Part shown: positions 30,731 through 40,216 of the stretch, piece after piece
Layout: every line of letters starts with the position of its first letter
Position numbering within the stretch: the stretch's first letter is position 1
NCBI GenBank assembly: GCA_032718475.1
Contig: JAUCBJ010007082.1
Span: 1 to 53,749, forward strand
Source: Nemertoderma westbladi
Taxonomy: Eukaryota; Xenacoelomorpha; Nemertodermatida; Nemertodermatidae
Length of the DNA stretch: 53,749 nt
Direction: 5' to 3'
Translations under genes and position numbers: made by a program
The notes under the pieces: generated by a model
Told to the model about the DNA's origin: nothing
The model's database searches: none
Seen by the model: the letters and a program-made list of their open reading frames with translations, nothing else

Positions 30731-33254
30731 GAATCCATTGGAAGCGCAGGCGATGGGGATGGCCACGTTGATCGATGCGTTGAAAACGAGGATCGAGTTA
30801 CCACCCGTGGAACCATTCAAATTCGATGGGAGCAGGCCGGAAGAATATCTACAGTTTCGGCGCATGTATAGTAACGAAATACTAACAAAAAACTTGACGC
30901 AGGCGGAGTGCCTAAAGTATCTACAAGTGTACACGGGAGGCCCAGCATACGACATCGTGAGGCAATATCAAGGAATAGAGGGCGGCTTCACGACAGCATG
31001 GCGGGCACTGGATAGGGAATACGGGCACCCGGCCAAGATCATCAGGCAGACGCTGAGAGGCATAACATCGGGTGGCCTACAGGATAATCCCGTTAGCATT
31101 AAGACGTTCGCTAACAAAGTCGAAAAGGCGCTAATCGTGCTGAAGACGCTAGACGCGCCGTACGAGCTCAATGCGTCCAACAACATCACCACGATAGCGC
31201 AGGCACTACCAAACTGGCTGCGCAACAAGTGGAGGAAAATCGCCTTCTCCACTCGAGATAAGAAGGGTGCGGAACCGGGTTTAGAAGAAATGTCAAACTT
31301 CTTAAACTACGAGGCTGAACTAATAACTGACCCAGTCTATAGCGAAGACAGCCTGGGAAAGGGACCGAAGACAGACTACCATAGACCGAAACCAGAGCAC
31401 AACACATCGAACGCATTACCGAGACTTAGGCAATCATTGCCATATGCAGCGACGCAGGGGACTGCAAGTCCACAGCTAGCCGAGGATAAGACAACATCAT
31501 GGAACGGACAGGGAAATAATAATAACACGAATAAACATAACCCCAGTACGTCCAATAGGCAAAACCCAAACAATAAGAATAGTAGGGACTTTGGCACGAA
31601 CGCAACTGCGATACGCAATGCACTGTATAAAGAGGGCTACGACCCAAAGAGCAAATGCCAGCTACACGCAAATGCGCTTCATCAAACTATGAACTGCAGG
31701 TACTGGCAGGCGCTACCTAGGCAAGATCAGATAGACTATGCGTTCAGCAATAAAATCTGCTCGCGATGTGTAATGAGTGGACATAGAGCAAGGGAGTGCA
31801 AGGAGAAGCCAATGAAATTTGGTCAAAAGAGAGGCCAAACGATGGCGACGAGCACAGTAGGGGCGAAGAAGAGAGGAACGGTGCTACTTGGAGTAGTACC
31901 AGTACGAGTGATCGGGGAAGGCAATCGATCAGTAACAACACTAATGCTGGTTGATAGTGGAGCTGCCTTCACATTAGTCGAGGAATGGGTGGCCGAGGAG
32001 ATAGGATTGAGAACGAGGCCAAGCAGGATGGCGGTAACAACCATCTCTAGCAAAGATGAGATCCTGGAGATGAGAACAGGACGGTGCGCAATTGCAGCAG
32101 TGGCACCAGGATGCGACTATGGGGCAACCATCGACCCCATCCAAGTGATAGAGTCAATTAATATCAATGCCAGGCGACCAACCAACATCGAGGTTGAGCA
32201 GTATAAATTCCTGGACGACATTGACTTCTCAATCCCAGACGTGGACGTTAGGAAGGTATCCATCATAGTAGGTATGGACTGCCCAACGGCCCACGAAAGA
32301 ATGCAAACGGTCTTCGGCGAAGACAAGCAGAGTGACCCGGTGGCCATATTAACACCATTCGGGTGGACACTGACAGGCCCAATTAAGAGTAATATACCAT
32401 TCCATGTGTCCGAGAGTTCAGGATGCATGGTGCCAGGAACTGACGAGATAGAGGAGAGGCCAGAGATGGGCAATAGTGGTAGACAGCTAGAAGTAGAAGC
32501 AACACCAAGAGAGTGTGCGGAGGAGAATGGTATGGATGCAGAAGATCTAGAGACGATGGGTTGGAATAAGGGTCCCAGCAAGTATCGGTATGGAGATGGA
32601 GAGGAGCGGACGGTGGAGTGTCGGGTGGACAAACCGGAGAAGTGTCCGGTGGAGTGTCCAGAGGAGCGTCCGGAAGAGACGCCGGTCCGGTTGAGAGGCA
32701 TACCGACAAGGGGGAAGCCGAGTAAGAATACAAGATGGAAAGGGAGAAGATGTGAGACGATCAGACCAGGGGCAGAGAAGCCCATGAATAAACATATGGT
32801 GGACAAAGGAGCCGGGAGAGTAGGAGGCGTGCTGCGTACGCACGCGGTACTGACAGAGTGCGAGGGGGCATTACATGGGCAGACATCGTGTATACCGAAG
32901 GACGAACGGGGGTCGTTGAAGCCTTTAATGCCAGCACACATACTAAGGGGGAGGCCAGCAGAGGTGGCATCTAAGATTAAGGAGAAGAACAGGGGCGGCA
33001 TTATACCGCCGGGTGACACGTTGAAGGGTGGCACTTTGCCGCCAAGGGACGACCACGAGATCAGAAACATAAATAACAGACAGCATTTGCCAAAACAGGA
33101 GAAAAGACCACCTATCGAATTGACAAGGAGAGCGGAGCGAAGAATTAGAGAACCTATAGGGGGGCAGTGGGAGAGTTGCCTGCTGGAGGAATCACCCCTT
33201 GGGTCGCTGAGTTGTCCAACAGGTTGGACTGGGATGGAAGAGCTAGATCCGTAA
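30630..33254 (+). CDS. element B Gag-protease polyprotein (pol deleted)
   Basis: Longest frame in the window, 874 codons. The recognisable part starts near residue 35. Domains in order: DUF1759-type gag (PVEPFKFDGSRPEEYLQF ... EAELITDPVYSED), Asn/Pro-rich linker, a CCHC-type zinc knuckle (CSRCVMSGHRARECKE) and retropepsin with MLVDSGAAFTLVEEW. The BEL linker to ESSGCMVPG follows. Here RT should begin (IGMVWKQPK in A). Instead there is a charged segment with repeated EKCPVECPEERPEE-like units, then PLMPAHILRGRP, matching the end of integrase, and a tail similar to A's terminal CCLLEGSP. RT, RNase H and the integrase core are missing without loss of frame. Confidence 0.82.
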   Translation: MEGAATPDDIPKPEKSRNRTDGTHQTGETMQHPSNPLEAQAMGMATLIDALKTRIELPPVEPFKFDGSRPEEYLQFRRMYSNEILTKNLTQAECLKYLQVYTGGPAYDIVRQYQGIEGGFTTAWRALDREYGHPAKIIRQTLRGITSGGLQDNPVSIKTFANKVEKALIVLKTLDAPYELNASNNITTIAQALPNWLRNKWRKIAFSTRDKKGAEPGLEEMSNFLNYEAELITDPVYSEDSLGKGPKTDYHRPKPEHNTSNALPRLRQSLPYAATQGTASPQLAEDKTTSWNGQGNNNNTNKHNPSTSNRQNPNNKNSRDFGTNATAIRNALYKEGYDPKSKCQLHANALHQTMNCRYWQALPRQDQIDYAFSNKICSRCVMSGHRARECKEKPMKFGQKRGQTMATSTVGAKKRGTVLLGVVPVRVIGEGNRSVTTLMLVDSGAAFTLVEEWVAEEIGLRTRPSRMAVTTISSKDEILEMRTGRCAIAAVAPGCDYGATIDPIQVIESININARRPTNIEVEQYKFLDDIDFSIPDVDVRKVSIIVGMDCPTAHERMQTVFGEDKQSDPVAILTPFGWTLTGPIKSNIPFHVSESSGCMVPGTDEIEERPEMGNSGRQLEVEATPRECAEENGMDAEDLETMGWNKGPSKYRYGDGEERTVECRVDKPEKCPVECPEERPEETPVRLRGIPTRGKPSKNTRWKGRRCETIRPGAEKPMNKHMVDKGAGRVGGVLRTHAVLTECEGALHGQTSCIPKDERGSLKPLMPAHILRGRPAEVASKIKEKNRGGIIPPGDTLKGGTLPPRDDHEIRNINNRQHLPKQEKRPPIELTRRAERRIREPIGGQWESCLLEESPLGSLSCPTGWTGMEELDP

Positions 33255-33420
33255 AAGGTGCGGGCAGAGGTGTTACCTGTCTATTAGAAGGTGCACCTTA
33301 GCAGAGTTAGAGAAAAGTTTAGTCGTCCAAGTTTTGGACTGAGGGGGGTGGGATTGAGGGCGAGACGCCCTTCCCACAAACAAATATAAAAATAAAAAAA
33401 ATAAAAATAGTACATAGTAG
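33255..33420 (+). other. element B pol-end/UTR junction
   Basis: Contains GTTGTCC/GTCCAA...TTGGACTGA, GGGGGTGGGATTGAGGGCGAGACGC and an A-rich run. The same block follows the integrase end of A (39190-39275), so it is a conserved segment right after pol. Confidence 0.6.
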
Positions 33421-34215
33421 GTACGCAGTTAGTAGGCAGAGAGTTAGTAAGAAGGAACGTAGTACCTAGTTAGTTAGTTAGTTAGTAGGTACGCAGTACC
33501 TAGAGTTAGTTAGAGAGTTAGTAGGTACGTAGTACCTAGTTAGAGAATTAGTAGGTACGTAGTACCTAGTTAGAGAGTTAGTAGGTACGTAGTACCTAGT
33601 TAGAGAATTAGTAGGTACGTAGTACCTAGTTAGAGAGTTAGTAGGTACGTAGTACCTAGTTAGAGAGTTAGTAGGTACGTAGTACCTAGTTAGAGAGTTA
33701 GTAGGTACGTAGTACCTAGTTAGAGAGTTAGTAGGTACGTAGTACCTAGTTAGAGAGTCAGTTAGAGGGTACGTAAGTACCGATAGTTAGTTAGAAAAGT
33801 TAGAGGGTACGTAGTACCAATAGTTAGTTAGAAAGTTAGAGGGTACGTAGTACCGATAGTTAGAGAGTTAAAGGGTACGTAGTACCAATAGTTAGTTAGA
33901 GAGTTAGAGGGTATGTAGTACCAATAGTTAGTTAGAGAGTTAGAGGGTACGTAGTACCGATAGTTAGAGAGTTAGAGGGTACGTAGTACCAATAGTTAGT
34001 TAGAGAGTTAGAGGGTACGTAGTACCGATAGTTAGAGAGTTAGAGGGTACGTAGTACCAATAGTTAGCGAGAGAGTTAGAGGGTACGTAGTACCGTTAGT
34101 TAGAGTTAGAGGGTACGTAGTACCGTTAGTTAGAGTTAGAGTTAGAGGGTACGTAGTACCGTTAGTCAGAGTTAGAGTTAGAGGGTACGTAGTACCATTA
34201 GTTAGAGAGAGAGAG
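33420..34215 (+). repeat. minisatellite with palindromic core GGTAC-GTA-GTACC
   Basis: More than twenty ~30-33-bp units (TAGTTAGAGAGTTAG plus GGTACGTAGTACC). Two subtypes: the first half ends in TAGTACCTAG, the second in TAGTACCAATAG or TAGTACCGATAG. Each core is a perfect 5-bp inverted repeat around a 3-base loop, so the RNA could form a string of small hairpins. Located between pol and the 3' ORF. Confidence 0.9.
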
Positions 34216-34600
34216 AGTAAGAGGTAGAAGGGTATATAAGATATAGATATTAGTTAGCAGTAAGTAGCGTTAGTAACGAGAGGGGGGCATATGAGTACAG
34301 CTGGGTAAATCGTGTGGCCACACGACGCACACTGCTGTACTGCATAGGCCCACAGAGTAGGCCAGAATGTGGATTAGAGAATAGAATAATCCATAAGTAA
34401 TAGGAAACAGTAAGGTAGTAGGATTGAAATTAAGATAAATTAGAATAAGAATAGGGCTAAGAAGGGGAACAAATTATGGTAACAGTAGTAAGAATAGGCA
34501 ATAACTCAGAAATTCAGAAAGAGATAGGCCATCGAACAGAACTTAAACCATCTAAACCCATCACTCATCACGTTTGCGCCTTTGCAAGGCACCACCTACG
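34216..34600 (+). other. element B leader of the 3' ORF
   Basis: Contains GTATATAAG (about 34232), a TATA-like string, and GTGTGGCCACACGACGCACAC, which is partly alignable to A at about 39745. It ends near CGCCTTTGCAAG (34581), a pyrimidine-rich/AG string that aligns with GAGCCTTTCTAAG in A (40182), as a conserved 3' splice site would. Confidence 0.4.
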
Positions 34601-34625
34601 GGTGAGCGATCGGGCAGAGTTCGAG

Positions 34626-35664
34626 ATGGCAGCCAAACTTGTGAGAGGGGAGAGAAGCAGAGGAGAGGAAGGAGGAAGCTAGGGCGCAGAGCTACGGCTT
34701 TGAGGAACAAGCGGCCTTAGACGAACTTCGTTGGGCTTCGTCAGGGAGTTCGGGGGAGTCTCTAGGGAAAGAACTGGGGTGGACGGTGAGATCACCGAAA
34801 CAGTCGACCTCGGGATTGCAAACGATGCCCATACCAGCGGGCGCCGAGGGCGACCAACCGCCAAGGAAGTTAAGGGAGCTAGAGGGATGGAGAGCTACGG
34901 GCGAGAGCCAAGGCGGGAAGGGACATAGTGGATCCATCGGGATACCGGGATTGGAGACACTACCAGAAGAGGAGGACGACGACGACGAGTTCGGAGAGAT
35001 GCCGCCCATCGAGAGGATAGGCCACTTGGACACGGACTGGGTTGGCGGAAGGGTGGTGACGGCCAGTGGGGCGAGGGCCTTCTGGAACAGATCCGGCAAG
35101 CGGACCTGGGTGCACGAGGAGCCGCCGATGGATTTCATGGGGAGCACCATCAGGTTGGGCGAGCAACCGGGGACGGCACCACTGATAGTATTCGGGGAGA
35201 CGATGCCCGAGAGGGGCGGAGAGATCGACGTAAACAGGGAGACCAACGTAGAGAAGTTCGCCTACCAGCGACTCCACAGACCGCGGAGATCGCTTGGGAC
35301 GAAAGACGAGGTGGGACGGGAGACATTGGTACTCGGCTGCGACTACTGTGGGAGACAGACCCATCGGGAAAGCAGCTGTCTATACCGGTTCCAAAAGGGA
35401 ACCTTTTGTCTCTACTGTAGAGAACCAAGCCACAGGATGGGGGCGTGTCCACGGTTGCATAACCGATGTCCAAAGTGCCACTTTCGGGGACACTACGGAC
35501 GCGAGTGCGACTGGATGAACGACGAGGAGAAGTTCACGAGATTCGAGGAGTGGGCCGACGTCAGGGCCATGACGCGCCAGCACTCCACGGGAACACGACG
35601 GGAACACTCCACGGGGCGCCAACAAGGGTATCAACCAATCAGAGGGGGGCAAGGCATCGATTAG
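34626..35664 (+). CDS. element B 3' ORF: three CCHC zinc knuckles, exonuclease-like domain lost
   Basis: Extra ORF between pol and the LTR. The main frame is open from about 34645 to TAG 35662-35664. ATG 34626 is in another frame but aligns with the ATG of A's ORF, so one frameshift or a splice is needed. Domains: a short charged segment, QALDELRW, MPIPAGAEG, an acidic stretch (PEEEDDDDEFGE), and DTDWVGGRVVTASGARAFW. Three knuckles follow at about 35336-35515: CDYCGRQTHRESSC, CLYCREPSHRMGAC, CPKCHFRGHYGREC. The last ~22 codons lie inside the LTR repeat. The N-terminal exonuclease-like part seen in A is absent. Probably a nucleic-acid-binding accessory protein; function unknown. Confidence 0.72.
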
Positions 35665-35963
35665 GTAGTAATTAGGCCAACCGTGTAATATAATCAGTAA
35701 CCTATTAATCAGTAATTCAGTTATCTCAAGTGCAGTAGTGCTAGCTTAGGTTAGTTAGTTTAGTTAGGGGAGCACGGGACTTTTAGTTACCGTCGTATCC
35801 CGCCTTCCACATATCTATATCTATATCTATACCCATCGATTATTATACACCGAACATCAGAACTCATTCACTGCTTTCGTTTACTCTTTATACTGTTATA
35901 CACGGCGGGGACGCGTAAACTAAAACACCGGATAAATCGGGATCCCTCCTGGATCCCGTCACA
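35598..35963 (+). repeat. element B 3' LTR, missing its 5' part
   Basis: Matches 26782-27135 with three small insertions (3, 1 and 8 bp) and a few substitutions, ending GTCACA. The first ~175 bp of the LTR are not here. The junction lies in a short repeated CACTCCACGGGAACAC motif, suggesting a microhomology deletion. Confidence 0.88.
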
Positions 35964-35968
35964 TAGAC
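35964..35968. repeat. element B target-site duplication TAGAC (right)
   Basis: Pairs with 26602-26606. Confidence 0.85.
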
Positions 35969-36898
35969 CATGTCATCGATGCGTGGTAGGAGGACACAGG
36001 AAGGATGAGTGTCAGGAACCGCCGATCAAATATTCCGAGACTGACGGGACTGGAGGCCAGACAATGGCATCAAGCACCATGGGAGCAAAGAGGAGGGGAA
36101 TGGTACTACTCGGAGTAGTACCAGTGAGAATAGTAGGGGAGAACGAGCTATCGGTAACGACGCTAATGCTGGTCGATAGCGGAGCAGCATTCATGCTAGC
36201 AGAAAGTTTGGTGGCCCGAAAAGATAGGGTTACAAATGAGGCCAAGTAAGATTGCGGTAACCACAATTTCCAGTAAAGATGAGGTCATGAAGATGAGGAC
36301 GGGACGATGCAAAATTGCAGCGATAACACCAAGGTGTGACTATGGGGCTACCATCGAAACCATCCAAATAATAGAGTCGATCAACATTAATGCCAGGCGA
36401 CCTACAAAGATCAAGATCGAGCAATACCTGTACCTGGACGATATCGACTTCTCCGTACATGAACTGGACATCCCGAAAGTGTCTCTCATAGTCGGCATGG
36501 ACTGTCCTACGGCCCACGAGAGACTACAGACCGTCTTCGGCGAGGATAGGGAGCGAGACCCGGTGGCCATTCTCACGCCATTCGGATGGACGCTCAGTGG
36601 CCCAATTAAGACAAGAAACCCATTCAGCGTGTCCGAATCCTCAGGGTGCATGTTTGCGGGAACAATGAGTGTAATGGAGGATGAGGTAGCAGAGGAGCAA
36701 CTCAAGAGGCTGTTACGGCAGGACTTCGAAGGGTTGAAGGATACCGGGGTGGAAACCTCGGTGGAGGACAAACAGGCACAGGAGAGCATCAGGAACTCGA
36801 TGAAATGCGAGGAGGGGCGTAATAACATAGGGATGGTATGGAAGCAGCCAAAGGTGCCCCTACCAGACAATAAGAGGATGGTCTTGACGAGGCTTTGA
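35969..36898 (+). pseudogene. element A zinc knuckle, protease and RT start
   Basis: Continues A's gag after the B insertion: CHRCVVGGHRKDECQ-type knuckle, then protease (LMLVDSGAAFMLAESL). A frameshift near 36225 follows, then 36236-36898 codes the BEL linker (GMDCPTAHERLQTVFGED, ILTPFGWTLSGPI) and RT opening (IGMVWKQPKVPLPDNK). A TGA at 36896-36898 interrupts at the protease/RT boundary. Confidence 0.85.
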
Positions 36899-37881
36899 AA
36901 ATTAAAGCAAACGCTTAGACGGAGCCCCGAAAAGAATGAGTACATCCACAAAACCATCAAGAAGTACGTGGATTGAGGATGGGCCGTGGAACTACTAGTG
37001 GATAAACCGAATACCGATAGGACCTACTATTTGCCACTTCATGTGGCTCTGGACCTTAAGAAGGGCAAGTTAATAATGGTGGTCGACGCATCTGCCAAGA
37101 CAAACAAGGCCCCAATATGTACAACTCGGGGATAGAGGTCCTGTTAAGGTTTAGAAGTGGAAAACACACATTCATGTGCGAAATAGAGGGCATGTTTAAC
37201 CAAGTGCGAGTGACAGAGGAGGATAGCGATAGTCAGTGCTCCCTGTGGTACAATGGTGACAAAGAACCGTCATAGATACTGATATACAAGATGATAGTGC
37301 AGAATATGGGGGCCAAGTCATCCTCGTTTACCATGACTACAGCCGTAAGAAACACAGTGGAGGGCAAAGAGGGGGAGTACAGTGAGAAGGCAATCGATAT
37401 GATTCGACGCGGGTTCTATGTGGACAATGGGATGGGTTCTGGAAACTCGGTTAATGAGATGCTTGATACAGGACGCGAAGTTCGCGACATCCTGAAGGGA
37501 TCAGGATTTAACCTTATGAAATTCCAGTCTAACTCTAGAGAATTCATGGAAGCGATAGAGGATAAACAACCGGAGGTAAAGATAGATGAACCTATGACGG
37601 TAAAGGAGCAGATTATGGCGGACAAGATAATAGAATCGCAGCTGAAGGCACTAGGGATTGTATGGAACCGAAGGAAAGGTGAGCTGGAGTATCAACTAAG
37701 TCAGGAGGGCGCCGGGATCCAGTCTAAACGAGGCTATATGTCGTACATAGCGAGGATTTACGATCCGCTAGGTCTTGCGTCCCCATTGTTAGTCACGGGG
37801 AAACAAATATTGAAGAAGGTCTACAAGATAAAAGATGACTGGGACATGGAGGTCCCAGTGGAGGACAGGGAGCCTCGATGA
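36899..37881 (+). pseudogene. element A reverse transcriptase
   Basis: BEL/Pao RT in broken frames. 36899-37080 codes LKQTLRRSPEKNEYIHK and YYLPLHVALD with a TGA near 36975. Then come VVDASAKTNKAP, LRFRSGKHTFMCEIEGMF and, open over 37291-37881, the palm with FYVDNGMGSG, where the catalytic YVDD is YVDN, followed by KGSGFNLMKFQSNS and the thumb/connection (YMSYIARIYDPLGLASP). The lost Asp and several stops mean it is inactive. Confidence 0.85.
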
Positions 37882-38341
37882 AATGAGGACTTATAGTATG
37901 CCATGTGTATACTTCCCGGATGGAGACATGAGCGATTTTGAACTACACATGTTCTCTGATGCATCCCTGGAAGCATATGGTGCGGCACTTTATTTGGTAC
38001 AGCGGAAGGGAATTAATAAGCCCAGGCTTGCGTTTAGTTCAGCATCAGTGCCAAAACTCGAGCTAACGGCTGCGCGACTAGGAGTGAGAGTGACAGCATA
38101 CTTGGTGGACACGATACCAAGTATAGTAGAGACACACTACTGGACAGATTCCATGGAAGTGTTGGGATGGTTGCATAATGAGAAGAAGCGTTATCCCATA
38201 TTTGTGGCAAATAGAGTGGATGAGATAAGAGCAATATCAGACTTGAAGAAGTGGCACTACTGCCCAACTGATGACAATCCAGAGGATCTGCTATCGAGGG
38301 GCATTGTACGCCACGCTTTCTCGAGGAAGCAGGAGTTGTAG
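37835..38341 (+). pseudogene. element A RNase H-like domain
   Basis: BEL/Pao RNase H: FELHMFSDASLEAYGAALYL, KLELTAARLGVRV, ETHYWTDSMEVLGWL and CPTDDNPEDLLSRG. The acidic residues D, E and D expected for RNase H are visible. It overlaps the end of the RT frame in another phase, indicating a frameshift near 37870. Stop at 38339. Confidence 0.82.
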
Positions 38342-39180
38342 CAGCATGGCCCGCACTTTCTTAACGACATGTCGAAGTGGGCACCGATGAGGAAGGTAGA
38401 TCCAAGTACAGAGGAAGTGACAGTGGAGGATGATGGAGAGGAATCAGAAAGGGAAGAAATATTTAGTCAGCTAGTGAGGGAGGTTAAGGAGGCACCACCA
38501 CGATCAAAGGCGATAGAGTTATGCGATAACCCAATGGCTAGGCTATCTAGTTACAGCTCCAGCTGGTACAAGACAAAGAAGCTAGTAGCATATCTGAGGG
38601 CCTACGGAGAATTCCTTAGGGGAGCTGGTAAGGATACAAAGATGAGACCCACCATCCATCATCCCCATGGAAGCTCCAAACAACTCATGACCAAGCTTAT
38701 GAATAACCATATGGTCACTGAGGACGTCCTGAATGATATCCCGAGAGTCCCCGGGAATGACGATCTAGAATCGCTGGACATCCTAATACCAGCACACCTG
38801 CTGATGGAGAGACTGGCGACGATTGACTTGCGAAACGTAGATCCAGACGATACACATTTGCGTCAAAGCTGGAAGGTGGTTAAGGCGATAAGTGCAGAGT
38901 ATTAGGCAAGGTGGATCCAAGAGTGCCTTCCAACACTGCACAAGAAGAGTAAATGGAGGAATAACCAGAGGGAGCTAAAGAAGGGTGACTTGATAATCGT
39001 CACAGATGATACGATTGTCAACAATCACTGCAGGTTGGCTGGGTAGTGGAGACCTACACCGGCGAAGACGGAAGAATTAGATCCGTGGAAGTGAGGATCG
39101 GAGGGAAGATAGGGGCCAAAGATAGGAAGACCTATAGGAGGGCGGTAGGGAAGTGTTGCCTATTGGAGGGATCACCCTAA
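38342..39180 (+). pseudogene. element A integrase remnant and DUF5641-type tail
   Basis: 38369-38905 codes the linker (MARLSSYSSSWYKTKKLVAYLRAYG) and then jumps to the end of integrase (LDILIPAHLLMERLA), so the zinc-binding and DDE catalytic core are deleted. After TAG 38903-38905 the DUF5641-type C-terminal domain follows (RWIQECLPTLHKKSKW, LKKGDLIIVTDD), with one frameshift near 39043. It ends CCLLEGSP-stop at about 39180. Confidence 0.8.
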
Positions 39181-40180
39181 ACTTGAGTTGTCCAATATAT
39201 TGGACTGAAGGGGGTGGGAATGAGTGCAAGACGCATATCCCACATACTAAACAAAAATAAAATAAAAATTAAATAAGTAGTAAAACACTAGTACCGTGGT
39301 ACGCTCTAGGTAGACATTATGTATATGTGATAGGAATGGATGTACCAACGTACATAATACATAGGTGTAGGTAGTTACAATTACGTGCATCGGATGGGTA
39401 CAAATGTACCAACGTACCTAATTTACATACGCACTATGTATGCATACCATAGTAGAGGGGTACATAGTACCATAAATACGTATTATGTACTGTAGTGGGC
39501 ACTGAGGGCGCCACATGAGGAGTTGAAGGGGGTATGTACGCATACTGTAGTAGAAGGGTACACAGTACCATAGTGAGGATTGGGAGGGGTATACATTGCG
39601 TGCGTCTGATGGGCACAATGTGCCAACATACGTAATAAATACCAGCACAAGCCGGGTCAATGGGACCAATAACACGTAATTTGTACTATTGTGGGCATTG
39701 AGGGTGCCACGTGAGGAGTTGGGGGGGGTATGTAGGCGTAGTAGTATAAACCGTGTGGGCAGCATGAACTAGACTATTGTAGCGCATAGCCCGCAGTACA
39801 GACTTAGGGTATTTCTACAGAGCCAGGAGACTGTCTGGTAGGAAGCTAGTACGACAATAGAAAACTGTAGCTAGTCTTCTCTGTATACAAGTAGGAATGG
39901 ATTACTTATATAGTAATCAAGTAGGAGATAGAATAATAGCACATACGGGGGAGAATATAAATAATAACTAATTTAATAAAATTATAGCAACTGGAAAGAA
40001 AAATTCTAGAATCATTAATAAAAGCAATGGACAAAATTGTAAATTAGGAGCAAAAATTGACACATAGGGGAATATTTGTACTAAAAGGTAGCAAAAGGAG
40101 CAGATAGGAAGTAGGACATCGCTGATCGAAGCTAATAAGATCTTATTTAGTAACCCTCTTACCTAACTGAGCCTTTCTAA
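39181..40180 (+). other. element A untranslated region with palindromes and a ~180-bp duplication
   Basis: Starts with the block shared with 33320-33410. 39290-39780 contains many short inverted repeats (GGTACATAGTACC, GGTACACAGTACC, GGTACAAATGTACC, GGCACAATGTGCC) and two copies of a ~180-bp unit (GGGCACTGAGGGCGCCAC and GGGCATTGAGGGTGCCAC). No protein frame. Counterpart of the 33.4-34.2 kb minisatellite in B. 39780-40180 is AT-rich with nothing recognised. Confidence 0.7.
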
Positions 40181-40216
40181 GGCCCCACAAGTTCGGTGAG
40201 AGTGAGTGGATTCGTG

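Larger units (their letters stand above)
26607..35963 (+). mobile_element. BEL/Pao element B, nested in A; pol-deleted
   Basis: 9.36-kb insertion with TG...CA ends and a 5-bp duplication, as expected for BEL/Pao. It contains a 5' LTR, a long gag, a gag-protease frame open to 33254, a palindromic minisatellite, a 3' ORF with zinc knuckles and a 3' LTR lacking its first ~175 bp. RT, RNase H and the integrase core are absent: after the protease the frame runs through unrelated charged sequence into a LMPAHILRGRP motif like the integrase C-terminus. LTR similarity is high apart from 3 small indels, so the insertion is fairly recent. Confidence 0.88.

Noticed and set aside
32117-33070. 317-codon minus-strand frame opposite the element B gag-protease ORF
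   Set aside because: Shadow of a biased coding strand; no recognisable domain, while the plus frame has gag, knuckle and protease motifs.
33420-34215. CRISPR or telomeric repeat for the GGTACGTAGTACC units
   Set aside because: No spacers, no telomere-type unit; it lies inside a retrotransposon UTR.
39418-39765. 115-codon minus-strand frame in element A's UTR
   Set aside because: Falls across a 180-bp duplicated non-coding repeat; nothing recognisable.
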